Of a stretch of DNA of 13,099 nucleotides, positions 1 to 7,407 are shown in pieces. A program made the translations under genes and the position numbers. Under the pieces are notes generated by a model. That model saw only the letters and a program-made list of their open reading frames with translations. It was not told the DNA's origin and searched no databases. The DNA is from Phyllobacteriaceae bacterium (lineage in GTDB: Bacteria > Pseudomonadota > Alphaproteobacteria > Rhizobiales > Rhizobiaceae). Position 1 is the stretch's first letter, and each line of letters begins with the position of its first letter. The stretch covers positions 1 to 13,099 of the forward strand of contig JAHEGF010000079.1 in the NCBI GenBank assembly GCA_024645155.1. The letters are read 5' to 3'.

Positions 1-2
1 TG

Positions 3-1226
3 TCGGACTGCCGGGCAAAGGCGCTGTTTGTCTCCGTTGAACTTCTCGCGACAGCCGAACCGGCGATCAAGCGATCCGAACACCTGAAATCGGTTTTCGT
101 CATTGGAGAAGGCGAACATGACTATCATGATTTCGCCAGCGAATTCGACCCGTGCGAATCGCGCCCCACCATAGAAGTCGTCGAAGACGAATGTGCCTTT
201 TGGCTGTGCTCTTCGGGTTCCACCGGCATGCCGAAAGGTGTTCGCCATGCCCATCTGAGCTTGCAGGCAACCGCCTACACCTATGGTGCAAAGGTGCTTG
301 GCATCAGGCCCGACGATGTTGTCTATTCGGCTGCCAAACTGTTTTTTGCCTACGGGCTTGGCAACGGAATGACCTTTCCGATGTCGGTGGGAGCGACCAC
401 GATTCTTTTGCGGGAACGGCCGACCCCTGACAGCGTCCTTGCGGTCATGGCCAAGCACAAGCCGACCGTGTTTTGCGGGGTGCCGACCCTCTACGGAGCA
501 CTGCTCGCAGCGATGGGAAGCACTTTACCACCGGGTTTCGAAAATCTGCGGATCGCCATTTCTGCCGGAGAGGGGTTGCCGGAGGAAATCGGCAAGCGGT
601 GGAATGCATTGACCGGTGTCGAAGTGCTCGACGGGGTCGGTTCGACCGAAATGCTGCATATCTTCCTGTCCAACCAACCGGGTGACGTCGTCTACGGTTC
701 CTCCGGCGTGCCGGTGCCTGGTTATAAGGTGCGCCTTGTCGATGACAAGGGCGAAGAAGTGGCGGATGGCGAAATTGGCGAGCTTCTTGTCAATGGTGCA
801 TCCTCGGCCGATGGTTACTGGAACCAGCGCGAAAAGACCCGCTCGACGTTCGAGGGCCACTGGACCCGGACCGGTGACAAATACGAACGCAAGGCCGACG
901 GCCGTTTATACTATTGCGGACGTACAGACGACATGTTCAAGGTCAGCGGCATTTGGGTATCGCCGTTCGAGGTGGAACAGGCCATTGTCAGCCATCTCGG
1001 AGTGCTGGAATCAGCCGTGGTCGCTGCGCGCGATGACAGCGGGCTGGAAAAACCAAAGGCATTCATTGTTGTGAAGGATGGTCATGACGCGGAAGCGGTT
1101 GCCGGGGAATTGCGCGAATTCGTCAAGCAAAAGGTGGGCAAGTGGAAATATCCGCGCTGGATCGAAGTGGTCGACGACCTGCCAAAAACTGCGACCGGCA
1201 AGATCCAACGCTTCAAGCTGCGTTAG
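3..1226 (+). CDS. Benzoate-CoA ligase family protein, 5' end cut by window
   Basis: Adenylate-forming ligase that would convert benzoate or a related aryl acid to its CoA thioester using ATP and CoA, the activating step of CoA-dependent aromatic degradation. The frame is open from base 3, so the start lies upstream; 407 residues are visible of about 510-530 usual for the family. The ATP-binding loop SSGSTGMPKGVRHAH is at bases 207-251. It is followed by the stretch SAAKLFFAYGLGNGMTFPMS, which I associate with benzoate/4-hydroxybenzoate-CoA ligases. GVGSTEM, the adenylate-binding WTRTGD and the C-terminal PKTATGKIQRFKLR are all present; the catalytic lysine codon is at 1200-1202. The alpha/beta hydrolase begins 8 bp after the stop. 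A BoxR-type regulator lies downstream in the same direction, which supports a benzoyl-CoA pathway context. The exact aryl substrate cannot be told from sequence. An internal ATG at 228 lies inside the ATP-binding loop and is not a start. Confidence 0.9.
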   Translation, partial: SDCRAKALFVSVELLATAEPAIKRSEHLKSVFVIGEGEHDYHDFASEFDPCESRPTIEVVEDECAFWLCSSGSTGMPKGVRHAHLSLQATAYTYGAKVLGIRPDDVVYSAAKLFFAYGLGNGMTFPMSVGATTILLRERPTPDSVLAVMAKHKPTVFCGVPTLYGALLAAMGSTLPPGFENLRIAISAGEGLPEEIGKRWNALTGVEVLDGVGSTEMLHIFLSNQPGDVVYGSSGVPVPGYKVRLVDDKGEEVADGEIGELLVNGASSADGYWNQREKTRSTFEGHWTRTGDKYERKADGRLYYCGRTDDMFKVSGIWVSPFEVEQAIVSHLGVLESAVVAARDDSGLEKPKAFIVVKDGHDAEAVAGELREFVKQKVGKWKYPRWIEVVDDLPKTATGKIQRFKLR

Positions 1227-1234
1227 CTCCATCA

Positions 1235-2098
1235 ATGGTGGCAGCTCGTGAAATGAAACTGACAAAACCGGTGGCATGGGATCCGTCCCTGGCGCAGGCA
1301 CTGGATATTGCCGGGGTGAAGCTGGAAGGGCGCTGTTTTGGCGCCGCGCCGGCAGTTGCCGATACGATCGTGCTGCTGCACGAGGGGCTTGGTTGTGTTG
1401 AACTGTGGCGCGACTTTCCGCAACGCCTGGCACAAGAAACGGGATATGGCGTCTTTGCCTACAACCGCCAAGGCTACGGCGATTCGACTCCAGCCCGATT
1501 GCCACGGCCACTTGATTACATGACCCGCGAGGCAGTCGATGTGCTGCCCCTTGTGCTGGACCAGATCGGGTTCAAGCGCGGCATTTTGCTTGGACACAGC
1601 GATGGAGCATCCATTGCCGCGCTTCATGCTGGCAAAATCAGGGATCCGAGGGTCTACGGGCTGATCTTGATGGCTCCGCATTTCTTTACCGAGCCGGAGG
1701 GACTGGCTTCGATTTCCGCAGCCAGGACCGCCTATGACAGTGGCGACCTCAGACCACGTCTGGCCAAGTATCATGCAAATGTCGACAATACCTTCCGCGG
1801 CTGGAACGATGCCTGGCTTGATCCGGGATTTGTAAAATGGAATATCGAGGATGCGATCGCGTCGATAAACGTTCCGGTCCTCGCCATTCAGGGGCATAAC
1901 GACCAGTATGGTTCGATCGCCCAGATTGACGCGCTCAAGCATGGGCTGCAGACTTCCTTTCAACCGGTGATGATCGATGATTGCGGTCATTCGCCCTTTG
2001 CGGAGAAACCCCGCGAAACGGTTTCCGCAATTTCCGAATTTGTCGCCGCGCTGCCTAATACCCGGCAAGCTCCGGCGGGTGGGGATTATTTGGATTGA
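1235..2098 (+). CDS. Alpha/beta hydrolase of an aromatic (box-type) operon
   Basis: Serine hydrolase of the alpha/beta fold, 287 residues. The oxyanion-hole region is LLHEGLGC at residues 47-54. The nucleophile elbow is G120-H-S122-D-G124. The likely acid is D223 in GHNDQYG and the likely histidine is H252 in DCGHSPF, so the triad looks intact. No signal peptide or membrane segment is seen, so it should be cytoplasmic. It sits between two aryl-CoA ligase genes (8 bp after one, 14 bp before the next), so it is very likely co-transcribed with them. It may act on a CoA thioester, lactone or ester in aromatic breakdown; the substrate is unknown. The start is uncertain: ATG 1235 has no clear Shine-Dalgarno, while ATG 1253 has a weak GGTGG about 11 bases upstream. 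The frame is open back to 1142, but that would overlap the ligase. Confidence 0.85.
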   Translation: MVAAREMKLTKPVAWDPSLAQALDIAGVKLEGRCFGAAPAVADTIVLLHEGLGCVELWRDFPQRLAQETGYGVFAYNRQGYGDSTPARLPRPLDYMTREAVDVLPLVLDQIGFKRGILLGHSDGASIAALHAGKIRDPRVYGLILMAPHFFTEPEGLASISAARTAYDSGDLRPRLAKYHANVDNTFRGWNDAWLDPGFVKWNIEDAIASINVPVLAIQGHNDQYGSIAQIDALKHGLQTSFQPVMIDDCGHSPFAEKPRETVSAISEFVAALPNTRQAPAGGDYLD

Positions 2099-2102
2099 CG
2101 TT

Positions 2103-2106
2103 AGGA
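2103..2106 (+). promoter_or_regulatory. Ribosome binding site deciding the ligase start
   Basis: AGGA lies six bases before ATG 2113. This favours ATG 2113 over an in-frame TTG at 2095 that overlaps the hydrolase stop codon. Confidence 0.6.
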
Positions 2107-2112
2107 CAGGCA

Positions 2113-3957
2113 ATGTCTGAAATCGACAAACTGGTGAGTGAATTGTTTGCGAAGCCGTCCGTGTCCATGGAGCGGCGCGGCGACGGATCAATCATTTTGC
2201 GTTCGAACATCAAGCCGGGCCCGGCGGCGGCAAATATCGGAGAATGGCTGCGCCGCTGGTCTGCCGAAGACCCCGATCGCCCATTTCTTGCTGAACGCCG
2301 TGGCCCAGACAATGATTGGTTCCGGATCAGTTACGGTGAAGTTCATTGCCGGATCAAACGGATCGGCGCCTGGATGCTCGCCAGAAAACTGTCTCCGCAA
2401 GCCCCGGTGGCGATACTTTCCGACAATTCGATCGATCACGCACTTTTAGCACTTGCCGCAGCCTATACTGGTATTCCCTGCGCAGCGATTTCGCCAGCCT
2501 ACTCGCTTATGTCAGCCGATCACGTAAAGCTCACGGCGATGATCGAACTCCTCAATCCGGGATTGATTTACGTTTCCGATGGAGTGGCTTATGCGAAAGC
2601 GCTTTCAGCGATCAATGGCCATCATGAGGCAGTAGTGGTTGCCGGAGCCAACGGAAGTTCCGGGGTTCTGACCATGGATGATCTTGAGGCCGCTGCCGAT
2701 GACGGTCGCGTGGAAGCGGCTTGCGATGCAGTGACCGGCGAAACCATTGCCAAATTTCTGTTTACGTCCGGATCAACCGGCGCGCCAAAAGCGGTCATCA
2801 ATACCCACGGAATGCTGACGTCGAGCCAGGAAGCGAAGGTCGCGATCTGGACGTTCCTTGTAAAGGAGCCCCCGGTGATCGTTGACTGGCTGCCGTGGAG
2901 CCATACGTTTGGAGCCAACCACAACTTCAACATGGTCCTGCGCAATGGCGGCACCCTGTATATCGATGCGGGCAGGCCTGCACCCCATCTGGCCCACATA
3001 ACGGCTGATAATCTCAAGAATGTCGGCCCAAACATTTGCTTCAACGTTCCACGGGGCTACGCCATGCTGGTCGATGCCCTGCGCCGCGACGACGAGTTGC
3101 GCCGCGCATTCTTTGCCAATGTGCGCATCATTTTTTATGCGGCGGCGGCGTTGCCGCAAAACCTGTGGGATGCGCTTGACGAGCTGTCACGTGCGACCAC
3201 CGGCAAGCCGACCCCCATGGTCAGTGCTTGGGGGGCGACCGAGACTTCGCCACTTTCCACCGACTGCCATTTCCAGGCTGAGCGCAGCGGCAATATTGGC
3301 GTTCCTGCGCCGGGTGTTGAACTGAAACTGGTACCGGACGGAAACAAGATGGAGATCCGTGTGCGCGGTCCGAATGTCATGCCCGGCTACTGGAAATTGC
3401 CCGAAGCCACAGCTGCCGCCTTCGACGAGGAAGGGTTTTACCGGATTGGCGATGCGGTCCGGATGGCGGAACCCGATGATCCTGCAAAAGGCCTTTATTT
3501 TGACGGCCGGGTTGCTGAAGATTTCAAGCTGTCTACTGGAACATTCGTCAATGTCGGGCAGTTGCGAATGGAGGGGATCGCGGCGCTGAGCCCTGTCGCA
3601 CAGGACATCGTTTTGTGCGGCCACGACAGCAGCGAGGTCGGATTCCTTGTCTTTCCGGATGCCGCTGCGTGCCGAAAAATCGCCGGTGCCGGTGAAAATG
3701 AACCGTTGCGCAAAGTGCTCGACAGTGATGCCGTGCGTGCCCATGTGGCAGTCGGGCTTGCAAATTTGAAAAAATCCGGCGGCGGGTCGTCGCGCTTTGC
3801 AACGCGGGCGCGTCTGCTTGACCAGCCACCGTCCGTAGATGACGGTGAGATCACCGACAAGGGTTACATAAACCAGCGTGCTGTTCTGGATAATCGGACC
3901 GATCAGGTTGCGCTTTTGACAGGCGAAAACCGGCAGCAATTTATCACCACTGACTAG
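2113..3957 (+). CDS. Feruloyl-CoA synthase-like aryl-CoA ligase
   Basis: Adenylate-forming acyl-CoA ligase of 614 residues that most resembles feruloyl-CoA synthases, which activate hydroxycinnamic acids with ATP and CoA. The ATP-binding loop FTSGSTGAPKAV is at about residues 217-228. The segment DWLPWSHTFGANHN, characteristic of this subgroup, follows. The adenine/substrate motif WGATETSP is at 373-380 and GFYRIGD at 441-447. The C-terminal catalytic-lysine region is the divergent GEITDKGYINQ form (lysine about 583) instead of the usual GK. The chain is complete and of normal length. It is the second aryl-CoA ligase in the operon and belongs to a different subfamily from the upstream one. 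No enoyl-CoA hydratase/aldolase, the usual partner for turning feruloyl-CoA into vanillin, is in the window, so the substrate may be another aryl or arylalkyl acid. A 119-bp gap follows before the regulator. Confidence 0.85.
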   Translation: MSEIDKLVSELFAKPSVSMERRGDGSIILRSNIKPGPAAANIGEWLRRWSAEDPDRPFLAERRGPDNDWFRISYGEVHCRIKRIGAWMLARKLSPQAPVAILSDNSIDHALLALAAAYTGIPCAAISPAYSLMSADHVKLTAMIELLNPGLIYVSDGVAYAKALSAINGHHEAVVVAGANGSSGVLTMDDLEAAADDGRVEAACDAVTGETIAKFLFTSGSTGAPKAVINTHGMLTSSQEAKVAIWTFLVKEPPVIVDWLPWSHTFGANHNFNMVLRNGGTLYIDAGRPAPHLAHITADNLKNVGPNICFNVPRGYAMLVDALRRDDELRRAFFANVRIIFYAAAALPQNLWDALDELSRATTGKPTPMVSAWGATETSPLSTDCHFQAERSGNIGVPAPGVELKLVPDGNKMEIRVRGPNVMPGYWKLPEATAAAFDEEGFYRIGDAVRMAEPDDPAKGLYFDGRVAEDFKLSTGTFVNVGQLRMEGIAALSPVAQDIVLCGHDSSEVGFLVFPDAAACRKIAGAGENEPLRKVLDSDAVRAHVAVGLANLKKSGGGSSRFATRARLLDQPPSVDDGEITDKGYINQRAVLDNRTDQVALLTGENRQQFITTD

Positions 3958-4076
3958 CAAACCGAAATTACGGTCCGGTCGTCTGAAAAGCGCGGCAAAT
4001 TGTCTGTGACCACTACCTAATGTTGTACATCTGCGTGGAATTGTGCGTTATTGTGCATCAAATGGGTGTTGCTGAC
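3958..4076 (+). promoter_or_regulatory. Intergenic region likely holding the boxR promoter
   Basis: This is the only sizeable non-coding gap in the window. It separates the ligase gene from the regulator gene and contains a 10-bp tandem repeat near its 3' end. TTGTCT at 4000-4005 with TTGTAC at 4023-4028 (17-bp spacing) is a weak sigma70-like pair. The only hairpin I see near its start (ACCG/CGGT around 3961-3974) has a 4-bp stem and no T-run, so I do not call a terminator. The regulator is therefore either read through from the ligase operon or expressed from its own promoter here. Confidence 0.45.
4040..4059 (+). promoter_or_regulatory. Candidate BoxR operator: 10-bp direct repeat
   Basis: Two adjacent 10-mers, ATTGTGCGTT and ATTGTGCATC, place TGCG (4044-4047) and TGCA (4054-4057) exactly 10 bp apart, with a 6-bp spacer. 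The homologous regulator BzdR is known to bind TGCA direct repeats separated by six bases, so the geometry fits. A further TGCG at 4032-4035 and the palindrome TGTACA at 4024-4029 are close by but out of phase. The site ends 17 bp before the chosen regulator start, a position suited to autoregulation. The operator role is inference. Confidence 0.5.
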
Positions 4077-5036
4077 ATGAACAATAATTCGACTTTGGTG
4101 GACAAAGCACAAGATATTGCAAAAGACGGCGATATGTCGCGCACGCAATTCTTGGCCCGTGTCGGCAACCGGGTCAGAACGGCGCGATCATTGAAGGGCC
4201 TGTCGCGGAAAAAGGTGTCTTCCACGTCGGGCGTGTCGCAACGCTATCTGGCGCAACTGGAAAGCGGCGGCGGCAACATTTCGATTGCTCTTCTCGACCG
4301 GATTGCCGAGGCTCTCGATTGCCGGATTGAATGGTTCATCGGCGCAATCGATCCATGGGATTCGAACTATTACTCCATCTTGCCCCTGCTGGCCGATGCA
4401 ACTCCGCACCAACTTGAAAAGATAGCCGACATCTTACGGCCCGGCGGTTCCGGTTCGCAACGTGCCAACCGTATTGCCCTAATCGGACTTCGCGGTGCCG
4501 GGAAATCAACCTTGGGCAGGCTGCTTGCCGGACAGTTCGGCATGCCGTTTGTCGAAACCAATGACGAGATTGAAAAAATCAGCGGAATCCCGGTCAACGA
4601 AGTGATCGCCATGTATGGACAGGAAGGATACCGGAAGCTTGAAAAGCAGGCGCTGGAGCGCGTGGCCGAAATGGGAAACACTGTTGTGATGGCGGCTGCG
4701 GGCGGAATCGTATCGGAACCTGAAAGTTTTGACTTTCTGCTTGGTAACTACCACACGATCTGGCTGAAGGCGCAACCGGACGAGCACATGGACCGTGTTC
4801 GTGCACAAGGAGACACGCGGCCGATGGCCGGCAACCCGGCGGCGATGGACGATCTCAAGGCAATCCTGACGAGCAGGGAAACTCTTTACAACCGTGCTGA
4901 ACTGCTTGTTGATACCTCTGGCAAGTCCGTTGAAGAAGCGCTTGAGGCGCTGATTTTTGAAATTCAAAAGCACGAACTGATTGATGGCGGCAAAATGCAG
5001 GCGTTGACGGATCCGCCTGCAGTATCCGCGTTCTAG
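4077..5036 (+). CDS. boxR: BoxR/BzdR-type regulator (XRE HTH + shikimate kinase-like domain)
   Basis: Transcriptional regulator of benzoyl-CoA catabolism, 319 residues from ATG 4077. An XRE-type helix-turn-helix spans about residues 28-85 (RVRTARSLKGLSRKKVSSTS...SQRYLAQLESG). A linker follows, then a shikimate-kinase-like domain from about residue 131. That domain has a Walker A loop GLRGAGKST (137-145), the acidic/substrate region around D163, GYRKLE (184-189), the glycine-rich AAAGGI (206-211) and a GDTRP lid-like segment (245-249). This architecture is diagnostic for BzdR/BoxR. In the family the C-terminal domain senses benzoyl-CoA, and ligand binding relieves repression. It is transcribed with the ligase genes or from the gap before it, where a 10-bp repeat may be its operator. 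Upstream in-frame ATGs at 4020 and 4062 exist, but those starts would overlap the repeat or follow it immediately. None has a strong Shine-Dalgarno, so the start is uncertain. Confidence 0.9.
   Translation: MNNNSTLVDKAQDIAKDGDMSRTQFLARVGNRVRTARSLKGLSRKKVSSTSGVSQRYLAQLESGGGNISIALLDRIAEALDCRIEWFIGAIDPWDSNYYSILPLLADATPHQLEKIADILRPGGSGSQRANRIALIGLRGAGKSTLGRLLAGQFGMPFVETNDEIEKISGIPVNEVIAMYGQEGYRKLEKQALERVAEMGNTVVMAAAGGIVSEPESFDFLLGNYHTIWLKAQPDEHMDRVRAQGDTRPMAGNPAAMDDLKAILTSRETLYNRAELLVDTSGKSVEEALEALIFEIQKHELIDGGKMQALTDPPAVSAF
5033..5036. other. CTAG palindrome shared by two convergent stop codons
   Basis: The regulator gene ends with TAG at 5034-5036 on the + strand. The amidohydrolase gene ends with TAG at 5035-5033 on the - strand. 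The two coding regions thus overlap tail to tail by four bases, so any terminator for either operon must lie inside the opposing gene. Confidence 0.95.
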
Positions 5037-6211
5037 CTTGCGACCACTTCGGGAAGTGTTGTCGCCGGCGGTGTGTTGCGGCTGCGATGAGAACGGACAA
5101 TGCCATCAATGATGGTCATGCCAACACCGGGCAAATTGCCCTGATGAATGCTCTCGAGCATGTTATTGCCAGGCGCATGTTGCGCGCGGTCGATCAAGAT
5201 GAAATCAGCAGATTTGCCTACTTCAATGATACCACTGTTGAGATCGCGCATGCGCGCCGTGTTGCCGGTCGCAAAGCAAAATGCAATTTCGGCGGGAATG
5301 TCGCCGAGGCTGGAAAGCATGGCAATCATGCGCAATATGCCAAGCGGCTGGACACCGGATCCGGCCGGCGCATCGGTGCCGAGGATGATGCGTTCAGGTT
5401 GACCGAGTTCGAATGCAGTACGCATCGCCAGAAGTCCGGCGCGCTCATTGCCATTGTGGACAATCTCGATACCGCGCAAACAGCTTTCACAGAGGCAGGT
5501 GATCTGGTTGTCGGGCAACGCGGTATGTCCGCCGTTGATATGGCCGATGATGTCGGCGTCGGCTTCAAGTACGATGTCCTTGTCGATCAGGCCGGAGCCG
5601 GGAATTGACGGGCCGCCGGTATGAATGGTCGACTGGATACCGTATTTGCGGGCCCACGCGACCATCTGCTTTGCGGTCTCGCCGGTTTTGACAGACCCGA
5701 GGCCGACTTCTCCGAGCAGCTTTACACCCGCCTCTGCGAGATCCTTGAAGTCGTGCTCTTCCATGCCTTCTTCAAGCACCGGAGCGCCAGCCAGCATCTT
5801 GACCCCGGAAGGGCGGAAATTCTCGTACCAGCGCTGTGATGCGATGGCCATCGCCTTTAGGCCGACGATGTCCCTGGGCCGGCCGGGTGCATGGACTTCG
5901 CCAGCCGATATCATTGTCGTCACGCCGCCATGCAGGCACGAATCGATCCAGTTGAGCTGTTGCTGGCGCGGGGTGTAGTCCCCGATAACCGGGTGAACGT
6001 GGCTGTCGATGAGGCCGGGCGCCAGGGTAATTCCCATGGCGTCGACAGTGGTGACGGCCTGATCGGTATCGAGATCCCCTGCGAAGCCGATCGCGGTGAT
6101 AACCCCGTTTTCCGCTACTACACAGTCACCCTGCAAAATGGGTTCTTCAAGCTTGCCGGAGAGGATCAGGCCGATATTGCGGATTACCAGTTTTGGCGCT
6201 TCTACAGTCAT
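5033..6211 (-). CDS. Enamidase-like amidohydrolase
   Basis: Metal-dependent amidohydrolase, 392 residues, resembling the Eubacterium barkeri enamidase, which hydrolyses 1,4,5,6-tetrahydro-6-oxonicotinate to ammonia and 2-formylglutarate. An N-terminal urease-like beta domain (residues 7-60) leads to PGLIDSHVHP with metal ligands H71 and H73. E168 (LLGEVGLG) is a candidate bridging ligand. H197 (TIHTGG), H224 (GHINGG) and D280 (GTDAP) complete the expected set; the C-terminal beta domain is intact. The E. barkeri enzyme is a bimetal Fe-Zn protein; which metals this one uses is not visible. The start ATG has an excellent GGAGGA six bases upstream (6218-6223), and the gene begins 27 bp after the preceding DUF1185 gene. 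It is last in the operon. Its association with a 6-hydroxynicotinate reductase-like gene supports the enamidase call over imidazolonepropionase or other amidohydrolases. Confidence 0.82.
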   Translation of the reverse strand: MTVEAPKLVIRNIGLILSGKLEEPILQGDCVVAENGVITAIGFAGDLDTDQAVTTVDAMGITLAPGLIDSHVHPVIGDYTPRQQQLNWIDSCLHGGVTTMISAGEVHAPGRPRDIVGLKAMAIASQRWYENFRPSGVKMLAGAPVLEEGMEEHDFKDLAEAGVKLLGEVGLGSVKTGETAKQMVAWARKYGIQSTIHTGGPSIPGSGLIDKDIVLEADADIIGHINGGHTALPDNQITCLCESCLRGIEIVHNGNERAGLLAMRTAFELGQPERIILGTDAPAGSGVQPLGILRMIAMLSSLGDIPAEIAFCFATGNTARMRDLNSGIIEVGKSADFILIDRAQHAPGNNMLESIHQGNLPGVGMTIIDGIVRSHRSRNTPPATTLPEVVAS

Positions 6212-6238
6212 GTCATCTCCTCCAATGTAAAGGTACTC

Positions 6239-6826
6239 CTAACGCAGGCCGTCCTCACCAATGGCATCCCCTGCCGTCAGTCCGCCTACGCGCGGCAGCG
6301 GACGCCCGCTATCGGTTACGGCAATGGCAACCATGATTTCGTTGGCACGCGGGGCGTCATTGATACGCACCTCCATGCCGTCGAAATGTGAACGTACATA
6401 GGCGGCATCCTTGTGGCCAAGCGGGATGTCGAGCGGTTGGCCCATGGAGCCCATCTTCTTGGAAGACGGTACCAGTGCCGCGCCCTTTTCGACTGCTGCC
6501 CGCAATGGTTTGCCAAGGCGCGGATGGAGGATGGCTGCAGCATGTTCCAGTTCGCCGTTCTCGCCAACCATGGCAGCCTTGCCGTAGCTTTCGGCCTGCG
6601 ACGGCTCTATGCCGAGTGCAGCGACGCATTTTTTGCCGAGTATTCCGCCAAGTTCCTCGCCAATCTGCATTAGGTCTTCGAGATCTTCGCTATATACGCC
6701 TGCGAGCGGGTTTTCGATCACGGCAATCGCTGCCGCTCGCCTGGTTGGCGGGGTGATGTTGCGGCCCATCTCAAGGTGAATTTCATCCAGTACCGTGACC
6801 AGCTTCCTGATTTTCAACTTGCTCAT
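6239..6826 (-). CDS. Amino acid synthesis (DUF1185) family protein, second copy
   Basis: Protein of 195 residues of family PF06684, named 'amino acid synthesis' although no reaction is firmly assigned to it. To my recollection the solved representative has a Bacillus-chorismate-mutase-like fold. The conserved blocks are all present: RRAAAIAVIENPLAG (29-43), ESYGKAAMVGENGELEHAAA (79-98), VPSSKKMG (119-126), the AYVRSHFDGMEVRINDAPR block with NE, and C-terminal GGL...GEDGLR. It is a paralogue of the gene just before it, about 47% identical by my hand alignment with one gap. It starts within that gene's stop codon (ATGA overlap at 6826-6823), with GAGGA nine bases upstream. It precedes the enamidase gene by 27 bp. 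No signal peptide or membrane segment is seen. Its position between reductase and enamidase suggests a step on a ring-derived intermediate, but this is inference. Confidence 0.85.
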   Translation of the reverse strand: MSKLKIRKLVTVLDEIHLEMGRNITPPTRRAAAIAVIENPLAGVYSEDLEDLMQIGEELGGILGKKCVAALGIEPSQAESYGKAAMVGENGELEHAAAILHPRLGKPLRAAVEKGAALVPSSKKMGSMGQPLDIPLGHKDAAYVRSHFDGMEVRINDAPRANEIMVAIAVTDSGRPLPRVGGLTAGDAIGEDGLR

Positions 6827-7407
6827 CTCAAACCATCCTCACCGATAATCTCGTTTGCTTTCAATCCGCCCGCACGGTTGTGAATCCGCGGACCTGTCGT
6901 CATGACCAGGGTAAGCAGCATCTCGTTCTTTCGCGGCGCATCGTTGATTCCGACCTCAATGGCATCGAAGTGCGAGCGCACATAGGAGGCATTAGAGTGG
7001 GTAACCGGGACGTCGAGGCGGGTTCCGGGTCCGCCGACCTTCTTCGTTGATGGAACAATTGCCCTGGAGTTCGGCACCAGTTCGCGCATCGAATATCCGC
7101 CCGGCGCATGCCACAGGGCGCCGTGTTCCAGTTCACCGTCCTCGCCGATAATGGCTCCCTTGCCGTAGCCTTCAATAATTGATGCATCGCCGCCAAGCGC
7201 ATCGATCAGCCGCCTTGCCATCATGATGCCAAGCGGCTTCAGCCCATCCATGAGCCCGGTGATCTCCTCGACATATTCGCCCGCAAACGGATTTGTTATC
7301 ACCGCGCATGCAGCAGCCCGCCTGTGGGGAATACTGGCGACCGGTCCGCCTTCGTGAAAAATCTCGTCAACCTGAATTGTGAATTTGCGCATCGCAATCT
7401 CAGACAT
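6823..7407 (-). CDS. Amino acid synthesis (DUF1185) family protein, first copy
   Basis: Protein of 194 residues of family PF06684 (DUF1185), function unknown, paralogous to the following gene. Shared blocks include RRAAACAVITNPFAG (29-43), EGYGKGAIIGEDGELEH (79-95), VPSTKK (117-122), SYVRSHFDAIEVGINDAPR with NE, and the terminal IGEDGLR. It differs from its paralogue in the HAPGGYSMRELVPNSR stretch, where the other copy has HPRLGKPLRAAVEKGA. That could reflect a different substrate, or two unlike subunits of one oligomer. The start ATG 7407 overlaps the UPF0280 stop by 8 bp and has GGAG seven bases upstream. An internal ATG at 7392 is possible but would lose conserved N-terminal residues shared with the paralogue. 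The end overlaps the next gene by 4 bp, so the pair should be made in coupled amounts. Confidence 0.85.
   Translation of the reverse strand: MSEIAMRKFTIQVDEIFHEGGPVASIPHRRAAACAVITNPFAGEYVEEITGLMDGLKPLGIMMARRLIDALGGDASIIEGYGKGAIIGEDGELEHGALWHAPGGYSMRELVPNSRAIVPSTKKVGGPGTRLDVPVTHSNASYVRSHFDAIEVGINDAPRKNEMLLTLVMTTGPRIHNRAGGLKANEIIGEDGLR

Noticed and set aside
1232..2191. A 319-codon open frame on the - strand
   Set aside because: It is antisense to the alpha/beta hydrolase, which has an intact catalytic triad. The translation is arginine- and proline-rich without domains.
3187..3960. A 257-codon open frame on the - strand
   Set aside because: It lies opposite the aryl-CoA ligase, which is complete with all adenylation motifs; no domain is seen in the antisense product.
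3961..3974. Short inverted repeat ACCG/CGGT after the aryl-CoA ligase as a terminator
   Set aside because: The stem is only 4 bp and no T-run follows, so it does not support a rho-independent terminator.
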